From NCBI GenBank assembly GCA_009664345.1, contig CP043547.1:4306709-4370708 (forward strand): a stretch of 64,000 nt of DNA, read 5' to 3'. This DNA is from Planctomycetales bacterium 10988 (lineage in GTDB: Bacteria; Planctomycetota; Planctomycetia; Pirellulales; Pb10988). Within the stretch, counting starts at the first letter, position 1. Each line of letters starts with the position of its first letter. Shown here one piece after another: positions 44,766 to 53,073 of this stretch. Under the pieces are notes generated by a model. The model was not told the origin of the DNA and ran no database searches. It saw nothing but the letters and a program-made list of their open reading frames with translations. The position numbers were made by a program, and so were the translations under genes.

Positions 44766-46052
44766 ATGACCTCTGAATCTCCTTCCTCCCTGAACAGTCC
44801 TGCCGTTTCTCACCTCTCTCGGAAGATGGCACTACTCGTTATTTTCCTGACGGTCTTTATCGACCTGATCGGGTTTGGGATGGTCTTGCCATTGCTGCCG
44901 CTTTATGCCGAGCAGTTCGGTACGGATGAATCGGGCTTAGTCCTCGGACTGCTGATGAGTTCCTTTTCGGCCATGCAATTTCTCTTTGCGCCCTGGTGGG
45001 GAAGGCTGTCCGATCGCATTGGCCGCCGACCTGTATTGATGATCGGTTTGGCAGGTTCGGTAATTTTCTATGGGCTTTTTGGGATCGCCACGGTCTGGGG
45101 AAGTTTACCTCTTTTATTTATTTCCCGCATCGGTGCCGGCATGGCGGGGGCAACGATCTCGACGGCTCAGGCTTATATTTCCGATGTCACTTCAAACGAA
45201 CAGCGGACACGCGGGATGGCGTTGATCGGGGCGGCCTTTGGTTTGGGCTTTACCCTTGGTCCCATGTTTGCCTATTTTGCCTTGTGGGGAAAAGCCGATC
45301 AGCCGGGAGCAGGTCCGGGATATGTGGCGTCGGGACTTTCCCTGGTCGCCTTAGTCTTGGCCTATTTTTACTTGCCCGAATCCCGACAATTGCGTCCCGC
45401 CGGGAAGACCTCGCAGCGAGAATCCGTTGCGAAAGGCCTGCGGATCTCATTGGCAATCCCTTCGGTGGCTCTGTTGATCTTGGTTACTTTTTTCGGAGTG
45501 CTCGCCTTTGCAGGTTTTGAATCCACCCTTTCTCTATTACTACATCTCTCGCGGGAAAATAATCTGCAAGAAACTTGCCTTATTTTTGCCTTCATTGGCT
45601 TGGTGGGAACGATTAGCCAAGGGGTTCTGGTGCGGACGCTTGCCCGCTTTGTCCCGGATTCGTTGCTTGCCATCGGCGGAACGCTTTGCCAGGCCCTCAG
45701 CTTTTTTATGCTTTCTCAATCGGGACCGGGCAGTCCGCCAGCCTTCCTTTTTGCAGGTCTCACGCTTTTGGCCGTCGGCTTTTCCTTCTTCAATACTTCC
45801 ATGAATGCCCTGATTTCTCGGCGGAGTGATCCCAATCGCCAAGGGATTGTGCTTGGCTTTTTGCAAAGCTCGACCGCACTCGCCCGCATCCTTGGCCCGA
45901 TCTTGGGACTTTTGATTTTCAAACAGCTCTCCCCAACCACTCCGATGTTGGCCAGCGGCCTCTTAATGATCTTTGTCTTTTTTTTGGTGCTGCTCGCCCT
46001 CAGGCAGGGGGAAGATTTTGTGCCCTTCGTCCAGGAAAAAGCCTCCTCTTAG
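44766..46052 (+). CDS. MFS transporter, TetA/multidrug-exporter type
   Basis: 428 residues with 12 predicted membrane helices. DLIGFGMVLPLLPLYAEQFG in helix 1 and the loop 2-3 motif GRLSDRIGRRPVL (motif A) identify a drug:H+ antiporter (DHA1, TetA-like). Motif C-like sequence GAAFGLGFTLGPMF lies in helix 5. It probably expels a drug or metabolite. A 9-base inverted repeat (CATTTGTTT 46057-46065 and AAACAAATG 46086-46094) follows the stop and could be a weak transcription end. Confidence 0.92.
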   Translation: MTSESPSSLNSPAVSHLSRKMALLVIFLTVFIDLIGFGMVLPLLPLYAEQFGTDESGLVLGLLMSSFSAMQFLFAPWWGRLSDRIGRRPVLMIGLAGSVIFYGLFGIATVWGSLPLLFISRIGAGMAGATISTAQAYISDVTSNEQRTRGMALIGAAFGLGFTLGPMFAYFALWGKADQPGAGPGYVASGLSLVALVLAYFYLPESRQLRPAGKTSQRESVAKGLRISLAIPSVALLILVTFFGVLAFAGFESTLSLLLHLSRENNLQETCLIFAFIGLVGTISQGVLVRTLARFVPDSLLAIGGTLCQALSFFMLSQSGPGSPPAFLFAGLTLLAVGFSFFNTSMNALISRRSDPNRQGIVLGFLQSSTALARILGPILGLLIFKQLSPTTPMLASGLLMIFVFFLVLLALRQGEDFVPFVQEKASS

Positions 46053-46223
46053 GGAACATTTGTTTGCCTTAAACGCCGCGAATCTAAACAAATGAATCCT
46101 ATAACACATCAAATTATGTAAATATCTTTCCTTTTTGCTTGCCATCAACAGGGGATAAAAGGTAAAGTGTTCCTACGAATTTCTTGAACCTGACCTTTTC
46201 TCCCCTTGAAGACGAGAAGTGCA

Positions 46224-48911
46224 ATGCGGCTTCCCTATTGCTTTCTTTCGTTCCCCTATTCCGTTTCGTTCCATCGACGTTCCGGAGTTCTTTGGCTACT
46301 GCTGCTAGGCATGTTAAGTGGCCTGCCGCTGAGCCAAGCCGAGCGAATTTCGGAAGAACAAAAGCCGAAGCTGACGGTCGCCCCTTCTGCCGAAAGCCTG
46401 GAGACAGCTCCCGACGATGCGGTGGATGTCCAGCTTTACGAGGGAATTCCCGCCGAAAGGAATTGGAAATTCTCCCCTTCGAAAGCAGCCCGCCGTTACC
46501 AAATCCCGCAATTTGCCATCAAGGACCTCCCGAAGAAATACGATGCCAACGGGATGATCGTCGAGCGAACGCCTCCTTTTTTACTGGAAGCCCGCAGCCG
46601 CGTCGATCTGCCGCCGGGAAAATATGAGCTGGTCATCCGCTCGCTGAACTCTTCTCGTTTTTATATGGACGACGAGCTGCTCAGCGAAACGCCGTTTATG
46701 AATCTCAACTCGAGTGCCCACAATCCTCACCATGAGGTCGGCAAGTTCGACCCCGATTTTCTTTCTCGCCCGGCGGCCCATTTCGAAGAGCGGGTCACGA
46801 TCGAAATCAAAAACCAAAAACCGGTTTTTACTTTATACATGATCGTCGGGAATAAAGGACGTCGGGCGGAAGTCGGCGAACTCATGGTCGCCATCGCTCC
46901 GTTGGGGAAAAACTTCCGCTTTCTCAGCCCAACCGAATCGCAACCCTTCACCGATGGGGCCTGGGTAAAGATTATCGAGCAAGAGCGAAAGTTGCGGCTT
47001 ACGCTCGATCAACGTGCCAGAAAGCACCGCACTCGCAAAGACACCGAGTATTGGCAAGCCCGTCATCAGGCAATCCGGGAGTGGCTGCAATCGCAACCCT
47101 CCGTGAAAGTCCCCGCAGCCACGGCAGGACTTCCGGCCAACAATGCCATCGATCATTTTCTAAATGCAACAATCAAAAGTGAAGAAGTTCAGCCGACCCA
47201 AACGCTGGATGACTTGGCCTTCTTGCGAAAGCTCGCCCTCGATACAATCGGCCTCGTTCCGTCCGAGGCGGAGATCAAGCGATTTCTGCAAGACCCACCG
47301 GCGAAGCGGCGAAACTTGGCCATCGAACGCTACCTCAAACATCCCGGCTGGGCCGATCATTGGGTGGGATATTGGCAAGATGTGCTGGCAGAGAACCCCG
47401 GCATGCTCAAGCCGACGCTGAACAACACCGGCCCGTTTCGCCATTTTCTTTATGAATCGTTCCTCGACCGCAAGCCGTTCGATCGATTCGTTACCGAACT
47501 GATCATGATGGAGGGTAGCCCCTACTACGGCGGTTCTGCCGGATTTGGCCTGGCAACGGAAAACGATGTCCCGATGGCGGCGAAGGCCCACGTCCTCGGC
47601 ACGGCGTTCTTGGCGGTGGAAATGAAATGTGCCCGCTGTCACGATGCCCCTTATCATGATGTGAAGCAGGCAGACCTGTTTAGCTTGGCGGCTTTGCTCA
47701 AACGAGGCCCGCAACCCGTTCCGGCCAGTAGCAGCATTCCGGCCGACACCCTTTCCAACCGGGATATGATCGTCCAAGTCACCTTGCAACCCGGTTCAAA
47801 AGTCCAGCCGAATTGGCCTTTCGAGCAATTCATCCAGCCGGAAAGTTCTGAAGAGATCAGCTCCGAGCTTTCCTTGCAGAACCTCGATAACCCAGAAGAT
47901 ACCCGACAACAACTTGCATTGATGTTGACTTCGCCGCTGAATCAACGGTTCTCCCAAGTGATCGTCAATCGCGTGTGGCACCGTTATTTTGGCCGAGGAA
48001 TCGTCGAGCCGATCGCCGACTGGGAGCTAAGCGAGCCTTCGCATCCGGAACTGCTTGACTACCTTGTGCGGGAATTTCAGATGAGTGGTTACGATTTGGA
48101 ACACCTTGCCCGACTCGTCTTTCAGTCGGAAGCCTATCAGCGGCAAGCCTCCAGCGATAGCAAGCTGACCGCTACCTTCGCTGCTCCGACTCGTCGCACG
48201 ATGCAGGCCGAACAGTTGCTCGATTCTCTCTTTACAGCTGTCGGCAAAACCTTCGACACCGAAGAATTAAACCTCGACCAAGATGGCCGACAAAAAACCG
48301 AACTTTTCCTCGACCTGGGAACGCCACGTCGGGCCTGGGGACTGGTCGCGACGAGCAACGACCGTGATCGCCCTTCCCTCTCCTTGCCGAAGGCTCAATC
48401 TTTGGTCGATCTGTTGCAAGCGTACGGCTGGCGGCAATCGCGGCCTGACCCAATCACCGTTCGCGAAACGAATCCGACCCCGCTGCAACCGATGGCTTTG
48501 GCTTATGGAGCGGCCCCGAATCGTGTCCTCGATCTCTCCGATCAGGCGGAAATCACCGATCTTTGCCTAGAAGAACAACCTTTGGAACAGCTGGTCGATC
48601 GTATTTTCCAGCGTTTCCTCACGCGACCGGCGACCGAGGAAGAACGCTCGCTCTTCTGCGATTTGCTCGAAGAAGGCTACGAAGATCGCATTCATTCCTC
48701 GGCAAAAGCGCATCCGGTGAAGCTCTTCCGTAGCGGCACCACCTGGGCCACACACTTCGACGAGAAGGCAACGCAGGAAGTTGCCGACTATGAAGATCGA
48801 GTCTTGCAAGGCGATCCACCGACCGCTCGCTTGAATGCCGATTGGCGTGCCCGCGTCGAAGACATGCTCTGGGTGCTCAGCAATACTCCGGAATTTTTAT
48901 TCCTTCCCTAA
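46224..48911 (+). CDS. DUF1549/DUF1553 (PSD1-type) protein with haem motif
   Basis: 895 residues from ATG 46224 (a TTG six codons upstream is possible). A signal peptide-like N-terminus ends near SQAERISE. DUF1549 follows (LALDTIGLVPSEAEIKRFL, about 340-520), with a CxxCH motif in KCARCHDAPYHD that suggests covalent haem c, then DUF1553 (SQVIVNRVWHRYFGRG, ADWELSEPSHPELLDYLV, quoted in part). Such proteins are hallmark planctomycete/Verrucomicrobia proteins, encoded next to DUF1501 genes and suspected to act in polysaccharide use or redox steps at the cell surface. The N-terminal ~300 residues are a variable sugar-binding-like region. The DUF1501 gene follows 69 bases on. Confidence 0.9.
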   Translation: MRLPYCFLSFPYSVSFHRRSGVLWLLLLGMLSGLPLSQAERISEEQKPKLTVAPSAESLETAPDDAVDVQLYEGIPAERNWKFSPSKAARRYQIPQFAIKDLPKKYDANGMIVERTPPFLLEARSRVDLPPGKYELVIRSLNSSRFYMDDELLSETPFMNLNSSAHNPHHEVGKFDPDFLSRPAAHFEERVTIEIKNQKPVFTLYMIVGNKGRRAEVGELMVAIAPLGKNFRFLSPTESQPFTDGAWVKIIEQERKLRLTLDQRARKHRTRKDTEYWQARHQAIREWLQSQPSVKVPAATAGLPANNAIDHFLNATIKSEEVQPTQTLDDLAFLRKLALDTIGLVPSEAEIKRFLQDPPAKRRNLAIERYLKHPGWADHWVGYWQDVLAENPGMLKPTLNNTGPFRHFLYESFLDRKPFDRFVTELIMMEGSPYYGGSAGFGLATENDVPMAAKAHVLGTAFLAVEMKCARCHDAPYHDVKQADLFSLAALLKRGPQPVPASSSIPADTLSNRDMIVQVTLQPGSKVQPNWPFEQFIQPESSEEISSELSLQNLDNPEDTRQQLALMLTSPLNQRFSQVIVNRVWHRYFGRGIVEPIADWELSEPSHPELLDYLVREFQMSGYDLEHLARLVFQSEAYQRQASSDSKLTATFAAPTRRTMQAEQLLDSLFTAVGKTFDTEELNLDQDGRQKTELFLDLGTPRRAWGLVATSNDRDRPSLSLPKAQSLVDLLQAYGWRQSRPDPITVRETNPTPLQPMALAYGAAPNRVLDLSDQAEITDLCLEEQPLEQLVDRIFQRFLTRPATEEERSLFCDLLEEGYEDRIHSSAKAHPVKLFRSGTTWATHFDEKATQEVADYEDRVLQGDPPTARLNADWRARVEDMLWVLSNTPEFLFLP

Positions 48912-48944
48912 CACCGCAAGTTATTGAACAGCGAAGAACATACA

Positions 48945-48958
48945 AAAAACACTTTTTG
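48945..48958. repeat. A6-CAC-T5 motif between the PSD1 and DUF1501 genes
   Basis: AAAAAACACTTTTT, exact A5-N4-T5. It lies 33 bases after the PSD1 stop and 22 bases before the DUF1501 ATG. A near copy with a five-base centre lies at 49066-49079. Confidence 0.7.
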
Positions 48959-48980
48959 ATAATAAATAGTAGGGAACACC

Positions 48981-50294
48981 ATGCATCGACCTACACGCCG
49001 CCACTTTTTGCACTCGGCCTCGGCTGCCGCACTCGCCGCCCCGCTGGGGCTTTCCGCCAACATGCAAAATCCACTTTTTGCAAAGGAAGCGGCCTCGCAA
49101 GTAGCTTTGGGCAAAGCGGAACACTGTATCTTCCTTTGGCTGGGAGGCGGGGTCTCGCAGATCGACACTTGGGACCCCAAACGCGTTACGAAAGACGGCC
49201 TCAAAGACCCCGGCAGTGCCTACCCTGCGATCGAAACGGCGATCCAAGGCGAAAAGATTTGTGAACATCTCTCGCGAACCGCTCCGCTTCTCGACCGCGC
49301 GGCGATCTTGCGAACCGTCCATCATAACGCGAAAGATGAACATACCGCGGCCACCAATCAAATGCATACTGGCCGTCCGGTGAGCGGCACGATTACTTAT
49401 CCCTCGCTCGGCTCGGTCGTCTCGCACCTGCGAGGTTCCGCTGGCGAAGGCGTTCCGAATTATGTCCTAATGGCCTATCCCGCCCCTTCGCGAGGACCGG
49501 GTTTTCTCGGGGCAAAAGATGGTTTCGTCTATCTAACCGAAACCGAATCCGGCCCGAAGTCGCTGACTCGACCGCAGCGCGTCTCCGACTTGCAACAAGC
49601 CCGACGCTTGGAAATGCTCCATCAAATGAGCAAATCGTATCAGCAACGCCACCCTGCTGATCGCCAAATTGAAAACTATTTAGAAGCGAGTCGCCAAGGT
49701 TTTCGGCTCGCTGGCCCGGAGTTCATGCAGGCGTTTCAACTCGATCGCGAGCCGGCAAGCTTGCGGGAGTCGTATGGAGATGAGTTCGGCCAACGCTGCC
49801 TGATGGCCCGCCGTCTGGTTGAACGCGGCGTGCGATTCGTCGAAGTGACGTTCAATCTCAACTTCGTCAACGGCACCGGGTGGGATACACACCGCGAAGG
49901 TCATCACAATCAGCATCTCTTGATTCAAAGCTTTGATCAGGCATTCTCGACTTTGATTCAAGACCTGGAAGAGAAGCAGATTCTCGATAAAACGTTGATC
50001 GTGATGTCCAGCGAATTTGGCCGCCCTGCTTCTTTCGACAATGCTGGCGGTCGGGGCCATCAAGCTCAGGCCTTCAGTGTCGTGCTTGCCGGAGGGGGCC
50101 TGCGAACCGGGCAGGTCATCGGCCAAACCGATGAACTCTCAAGAAACATCGTCTCGCGTCCCGTGAGTGTGCCCGATCTCTTCTCCACGATTTACGCCAC
50201 TTTGGGCATTCCTCCAGAAGAAGAACTTTACGACGTCGAACGCCCCGTCCCCGTCACCGACCGCGGCCACCCTATCGCGGAACTCTTAGGATAA
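48981..50294 (+). CDS. DUF1501 protein exported by the Tat pathway
   Basis: 437 residues. The twin-arginine signal is RRHFLHSASAAALAAP (residues 6-21), so the protein leaves folded. The body resembles the alkaline-phosphatase/sulfatase fold of DUF1501: FLWLGGGVSQIDTWDPK, LRTVHHNAKDEH, NQMHTGR, GWDTHREGHHNQH and MSSEFGRPASFDNAGGRGHQ (quoted in parts) supply the likely metal ligands. It is the standard partner of the DUF1549/DUF1553 gene upstream. A near motif copy encodes QNPLFAKE just behind the signal peptide. Confidence 0.92.
   Translation: MHRPTRRHFLHSASAAALAAPLGLSANMQNPLFAKEAASQVALGKAEHCIFLWLGGGVSQIDTWDPKRVTKDGLKDPGSAYPAIETAIQGEKICEHLSRTAPLLDRAAILRTVHHNAKDEHTAATNQMHTGRPVSGTITYPSLGSVVSHLRGSAGEGVPNYVLMAYPAPSRGPGFLGAKDGFVYLTETESGPKSLTRPQRVSDLQQARRLEMLHQMSKSYQQRHPADRQIENYLEASRQGFRLAGPEFMQAFQLDREPASLRESYGDEFGQRCLMARRLVERGVRFVEVTFNLNFVNGTGWDTHREGHHNQHLLIQSFDQAFSTLIQDLEEKQILDKTLIVMSSEFGRPASFDNAGGRGHQAQAFSVVLAGGGLRTGQVIGQTDELSRNIVSRPVSVPDLFSTIYATLGIPPEEELYDVERPVPVTDRGHPIAELLG
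49066..49079. repeat. A4-TCCAC-T5 variant motif in the DUF1501 gene
   Basis: AAAATCCACTTTTT with a five-base centre, flanked by TGC on the left and GCA on the right, so the dyad symmetry is longer than usual. It is placed right after the Tat signal peptide code. Confidence 0.45.
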
Positions 50295-50312
50295 TAAGGT
50301 AAGACAATTCTT

Positions 50313-50326
50313 AAAAAGCACTTTTT
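50313..50326. repeat. A5-GCAC-T5 motif between DUF1501 and rnhA genes
   Basis: AAAAAGCACTTTTT in the 42-base gap between two convergent stops. Symmetric and able to form a short A/T stem, but without the GC stem of a Rho-independent terminator. Confidence 0.75.
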
Positions 50327-50336
50327 GAATTGAGCG

Positions 50337-50825
50337 TTATAAATACTGTTGATAAGCGGCGACGGCGAGTTCATCGCAGCGTTCGTTCTCTTCGTGACCT
50401 TGGTGCCCGGCGACCCAAACGATGTTGACTTGGTGCGGAACCAACGCGGCATCGAGGCGACGCCAAAGTTCTTCGTTTTTCACGGAAGTCCAACTTTTTC
50501 CCTTGCGACGCCGCCAATTGTTCTTCTTCCAATTCGGCATCCACTGCTCAATTCCTTGCCCGACATACTTGCTATCGCTGACAAGCTCCACTTTGCAAGG
50601 TCGCTTGAGTGCCTCTAGCCCGCAAATCGCGGCCATGAGTTCCATCTGATTGTTCGTCGTCTCCGGTTGCCCCCCGGAAGCTTCGGTCACTTTGCCACTT
50701 TGCGGATGCTTCAAAATGTAGGCCCAGCCGCCCGGCCCTGGATTGCCGCTACAGGCCCCATCGGTGAAGAGGCGGACAAAAGGGAGTTCGGTCTGATCGG
50801 GTTGTTCCGAAGTGGGGGAAGCCAT
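50337..50825 (-). CDS. rnhA: Ribonuclease HI
   Basis: 162 residues. Active-site acids are read from [17 protein letters not shown] (Asp), NNQMELMA (Glu), [11 protein letters not shown] (Asp) and NERCDELA (Asp), with the His of [13 protein letters not shown] as flexible-loop histidine. The basic handle region [18 protein letters not shown] (quoted in part) matches E. coli-type RNase HI. It degrades RNA in RNA:DNA hybrids. It stands alone, convergent with the DUF1501 gene. Confidence 0.96.
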   Translation of the reverse strand: MASPTSEQPDQTELPFVRLFTDGACSGNPGPGGWAYILKHPQSGKVTEASGGQPETTNNQMELMAAICGLEALKRPCKVELVSDSKYVGQGIEQWMPNWKKNNWRRRKGKSWTSVKNEELWRRLDAALVPHQVNIVWVAGHQGHEENERCDELAVAAYQQYL

Positions 50826-50909
50826 CGCGGTTGCAGTCTTTCACAGGAGGAGAAGGGACACAATCCAAAAAGTAGATTTGGCAAGTTGCCGGAAAGAAAA
50901 GTTTCTTCG

Positions 50910-52661
50910 TTACGAATCGGAGGCAGGGCGAACCACCGAGGGTTGATTGTTGGGCCGGTAATCGAACGGCAGCCGATGGGCCTTCGCCATTTCCAAGAGG
51001 GCATCCGTATCGTGCGGGCGAACGGGTTGCTCGGTCAATCGCATCGGCAGGCGGACCGTGAAGACAGACCCTTTGCCCAGTTCACTTCGCAACGAAATAC
51101 TCCCGCCGAGCAATTTGCAAAGCTCTTTCACAATCGAAAGCCCCAGGCCGGTGCCGGAATATTCCCGCGTCATCGCATCGCCTCCGGGCAGGACCGTATT
51201 CCCTTGACGGAACTTTTCGAAGATCACCTCTTGGTCCTCGTCGGCGATTCCGACCCCGGTATCCGCGACAATCACCTCGATTTGATCCTCGCGATAACTC
51301 CGAGCAACGACCTCGATGCGGCCCCCTTCCGGCGTAAACTTAATCGCATTCGACAGCAAGTTCGCCAAGATTTGTTGCAACTTCGCCTGATCTTGCCGCA
51401 GTTCAGGCAGTCCCGGTTCGATCTTTTCGACCAAGTCGATATTCTTTTTCTCGGTCAAAGGCCGTGCCAAATCGCATTGGGCGGAAATCAAAAGCTCGAT
51501 GCGAATATCGGTCAGCCGCAGCTCCATCTTGCCACTTTCGACCTTCGCCAGATCAAGAATGTCGTTGATCATGTCGAGCAGCAACTTGCCCGACTTGCGG
51601 ATATTATTGACATACCGCTTCTGCCGATCGTCGAGCGAATCGATCCCGGTCAGGACTTCGCTGAAGCCCAAAATGCTATTGAGCGGCGTACGTAGCTCAT
51701 GGCTCATGGTGGCCAAGAAGTCGCTCTTCAAACTATTCATTTCATACAGAGTAAGGTTCGCCTGGGCGAGTTGGTCAAGCTTCGCATCGAGGTCGGCATT
51801 GACTTGACGAAGCTCTTCCTGGACGGCAACCAGGTGCTGAAGCATCCGGTTGAAAGCCCGCCCGAGTTCCTCGAACTCATCGCCGGTGAGAATCTCCGCC
51901 CGCAGTTTGATATTGCCGCGACTAATCTCATCGCTGACTTCCTTCAAGTGGCGAAGCGGCTTGGCAATCACATACCGCACAATGATATAAGCGGCCAACA
52001 TCGCCAAGGCCACCGTCACGATGGCGGTCGAAATGAGGATCGCCCGGTTCCAATTCAGCTTCCGCTGCGTCGGGGCATCGGGGATAATCACCTTGGCTAC
52101 CGACATCAATTGCTGCGGCTCCCACGTCTGCCCCGGCGGCGATTGGTGGCAATAGGTACATTTCTCTTTTAACTGAATCGCTTGGAAATAATGGTACTCT
52201 TGCTTTTCAGGAATCCACCGCTGCTTCGGTTCGTTATTGGGATTCCGCTTGAAATCCTCCAACACTTCCCATTCGAATTCATCCTCCGGCTTGGCCCCGG
52301 TTTGCTCAGGGCTCGGTGAAAGAAACGTCCAGCGATAGTTCACATCCTGCATCTGCAGCTCCTTCGCCAGATCATTCGCCAAGCGGACATCATCGCCGGT
52401 TTTGCGAAATTTCTCCGGATCGAGCGTATTATCGTTCCATTCTTGCGGCGACGTATATTTCCAATGAAGCCGGAAAATAATCGTATCGACCAGCAAGCCA
52501 CCGGTATTCAAATTCGACTCATAGACCAGCTTCTCCGTCTGTCGGCCATAAATATAGAAGCTCATCGTAATCAAAAGCAAAAGACAAGCACCGAACAGAA
52601 ATCGGAACTTTCGCTCTAGATTCGTCTCGCCAAGAACACGTTTGATCGATCGATAAGACAT
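50910..52661 (-). CDS. Sensor histidine kinase with c-type haem motif in its sensor domain
   Basis: 583 residues. Transmembrane helix about 21-38, periplasmic region 40-205 with CTYCH at 168-172, second helix about 207-232, HAMP about 230-285, coiled coil, HisKA (ATMSHELRTPLNSILGFSE, about 325-390) and ATPase domain (LANLLSNAIKFTPEGG, DTGVGIADED, GTGLGLSIV). No receiver or PAS domain. The sensor is of the Tll0287/DUF3365-like type, where CxxCH binds haem; a redox or gas signal is likely. A partner regulator gene is not adjacent; the next gene upstream is the divergent FHA-cyclase gene. Confidence 0.9.
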   Translation of the reverse strand: MSYRSIKRVLGETNLERKFRFLFGACLLLLITMSFYIYGRQTEKLVYESNLNTGGLLVDTIIFRLHWKYTSPQEWNDNTLDPEKFRKTGDDVRLANDLAKELQMQDVNYRWTFLSPSPEQTGAKPEDEFEWEVLEDFKRNPNNEPKQRWIPEKQEYHYFQAIQLKEKCTYCHQSPPGQTWEPQQLMSVAKVIIPDAPTQRKLNWNRAILISTAIVTVALAMLAAYIIVRYVIAKPLRHLKEVSDEISRGNIKLRAEILTGDEFEELGRAFNRMLQHLVAVQEELRQVNADLDAKLDQLAQANLTLYEMNSLKSDFLATMSHELRTPLNSILGFSEVLTGIDSLDDRQKRYVNNIRKSGKLLLDMINDILDLAKVESGKMELRLTDIRIELLISAQCDLARPLTEKKNIDLVEKIEPGLPELRQDQAKLQQILANLLSNAIKFTPEGGRIEVVARSYREDQIEVIVADTGVGIADEDQEVIFEKFRQGNTVLPGGDAMTREYSGTGLGLSIVKELCKLLGGSISLRSELGKGSVFTVRLPMRLTEQPVRPHDTDALLEMAKAHRLPFDYRPNNQPSVVRPASDS

Positions 52662-53073
52662 GAGCTAACTACAACGCGGGCAAAGGAAACCGGGGAACGG
52701 CTGTCCCCTCTCAATCGCAAAAAACAAAGGGCAGGCCAGAATCAAAACCAAACAAAATCCAACACTTACTGCCAATTTGCTCCCCTTAGTCTACCCGTTG
52801 TTGAATTTTTTTGCCAAGCCCATTCCTGGAAATGCCTTGAAGCAAGAAAATCATCTAGGAGGAGTCAAGCAGGTAAGTTACGATAATGACTAGGTTTTGC
52901 GGATCATCCCCCTGGCAGCGGGCATGATTTTTCGTGTCTCGGACAAAACCACCTTCCACCGCAAGAGCCAGTGGTTAAAACCATTCAGAAACAGGCAAAC
53001 ACCTGGAAAAGTTGACTCTCAATCTACTTTTGACCACAAACTCTAAGAATTCTCCAAGGGAAAGGGCAGGACG
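52662..53073. other. Divergent intergenic region between kinase and cyclase genes
   Basis: 412 bases without a credible gene. It should hold promoters for both the minus-strand kinase and the plus-strand FHA-cyclase gene. No operator or palindromic motif copy was recognised. Confidence 0.4.

Noticed and set aside
50868-50879. AAAAAGTAGATTT near the kinase gene end
   Set aside because: The right arm is interrupted and short; too degenerate to count.
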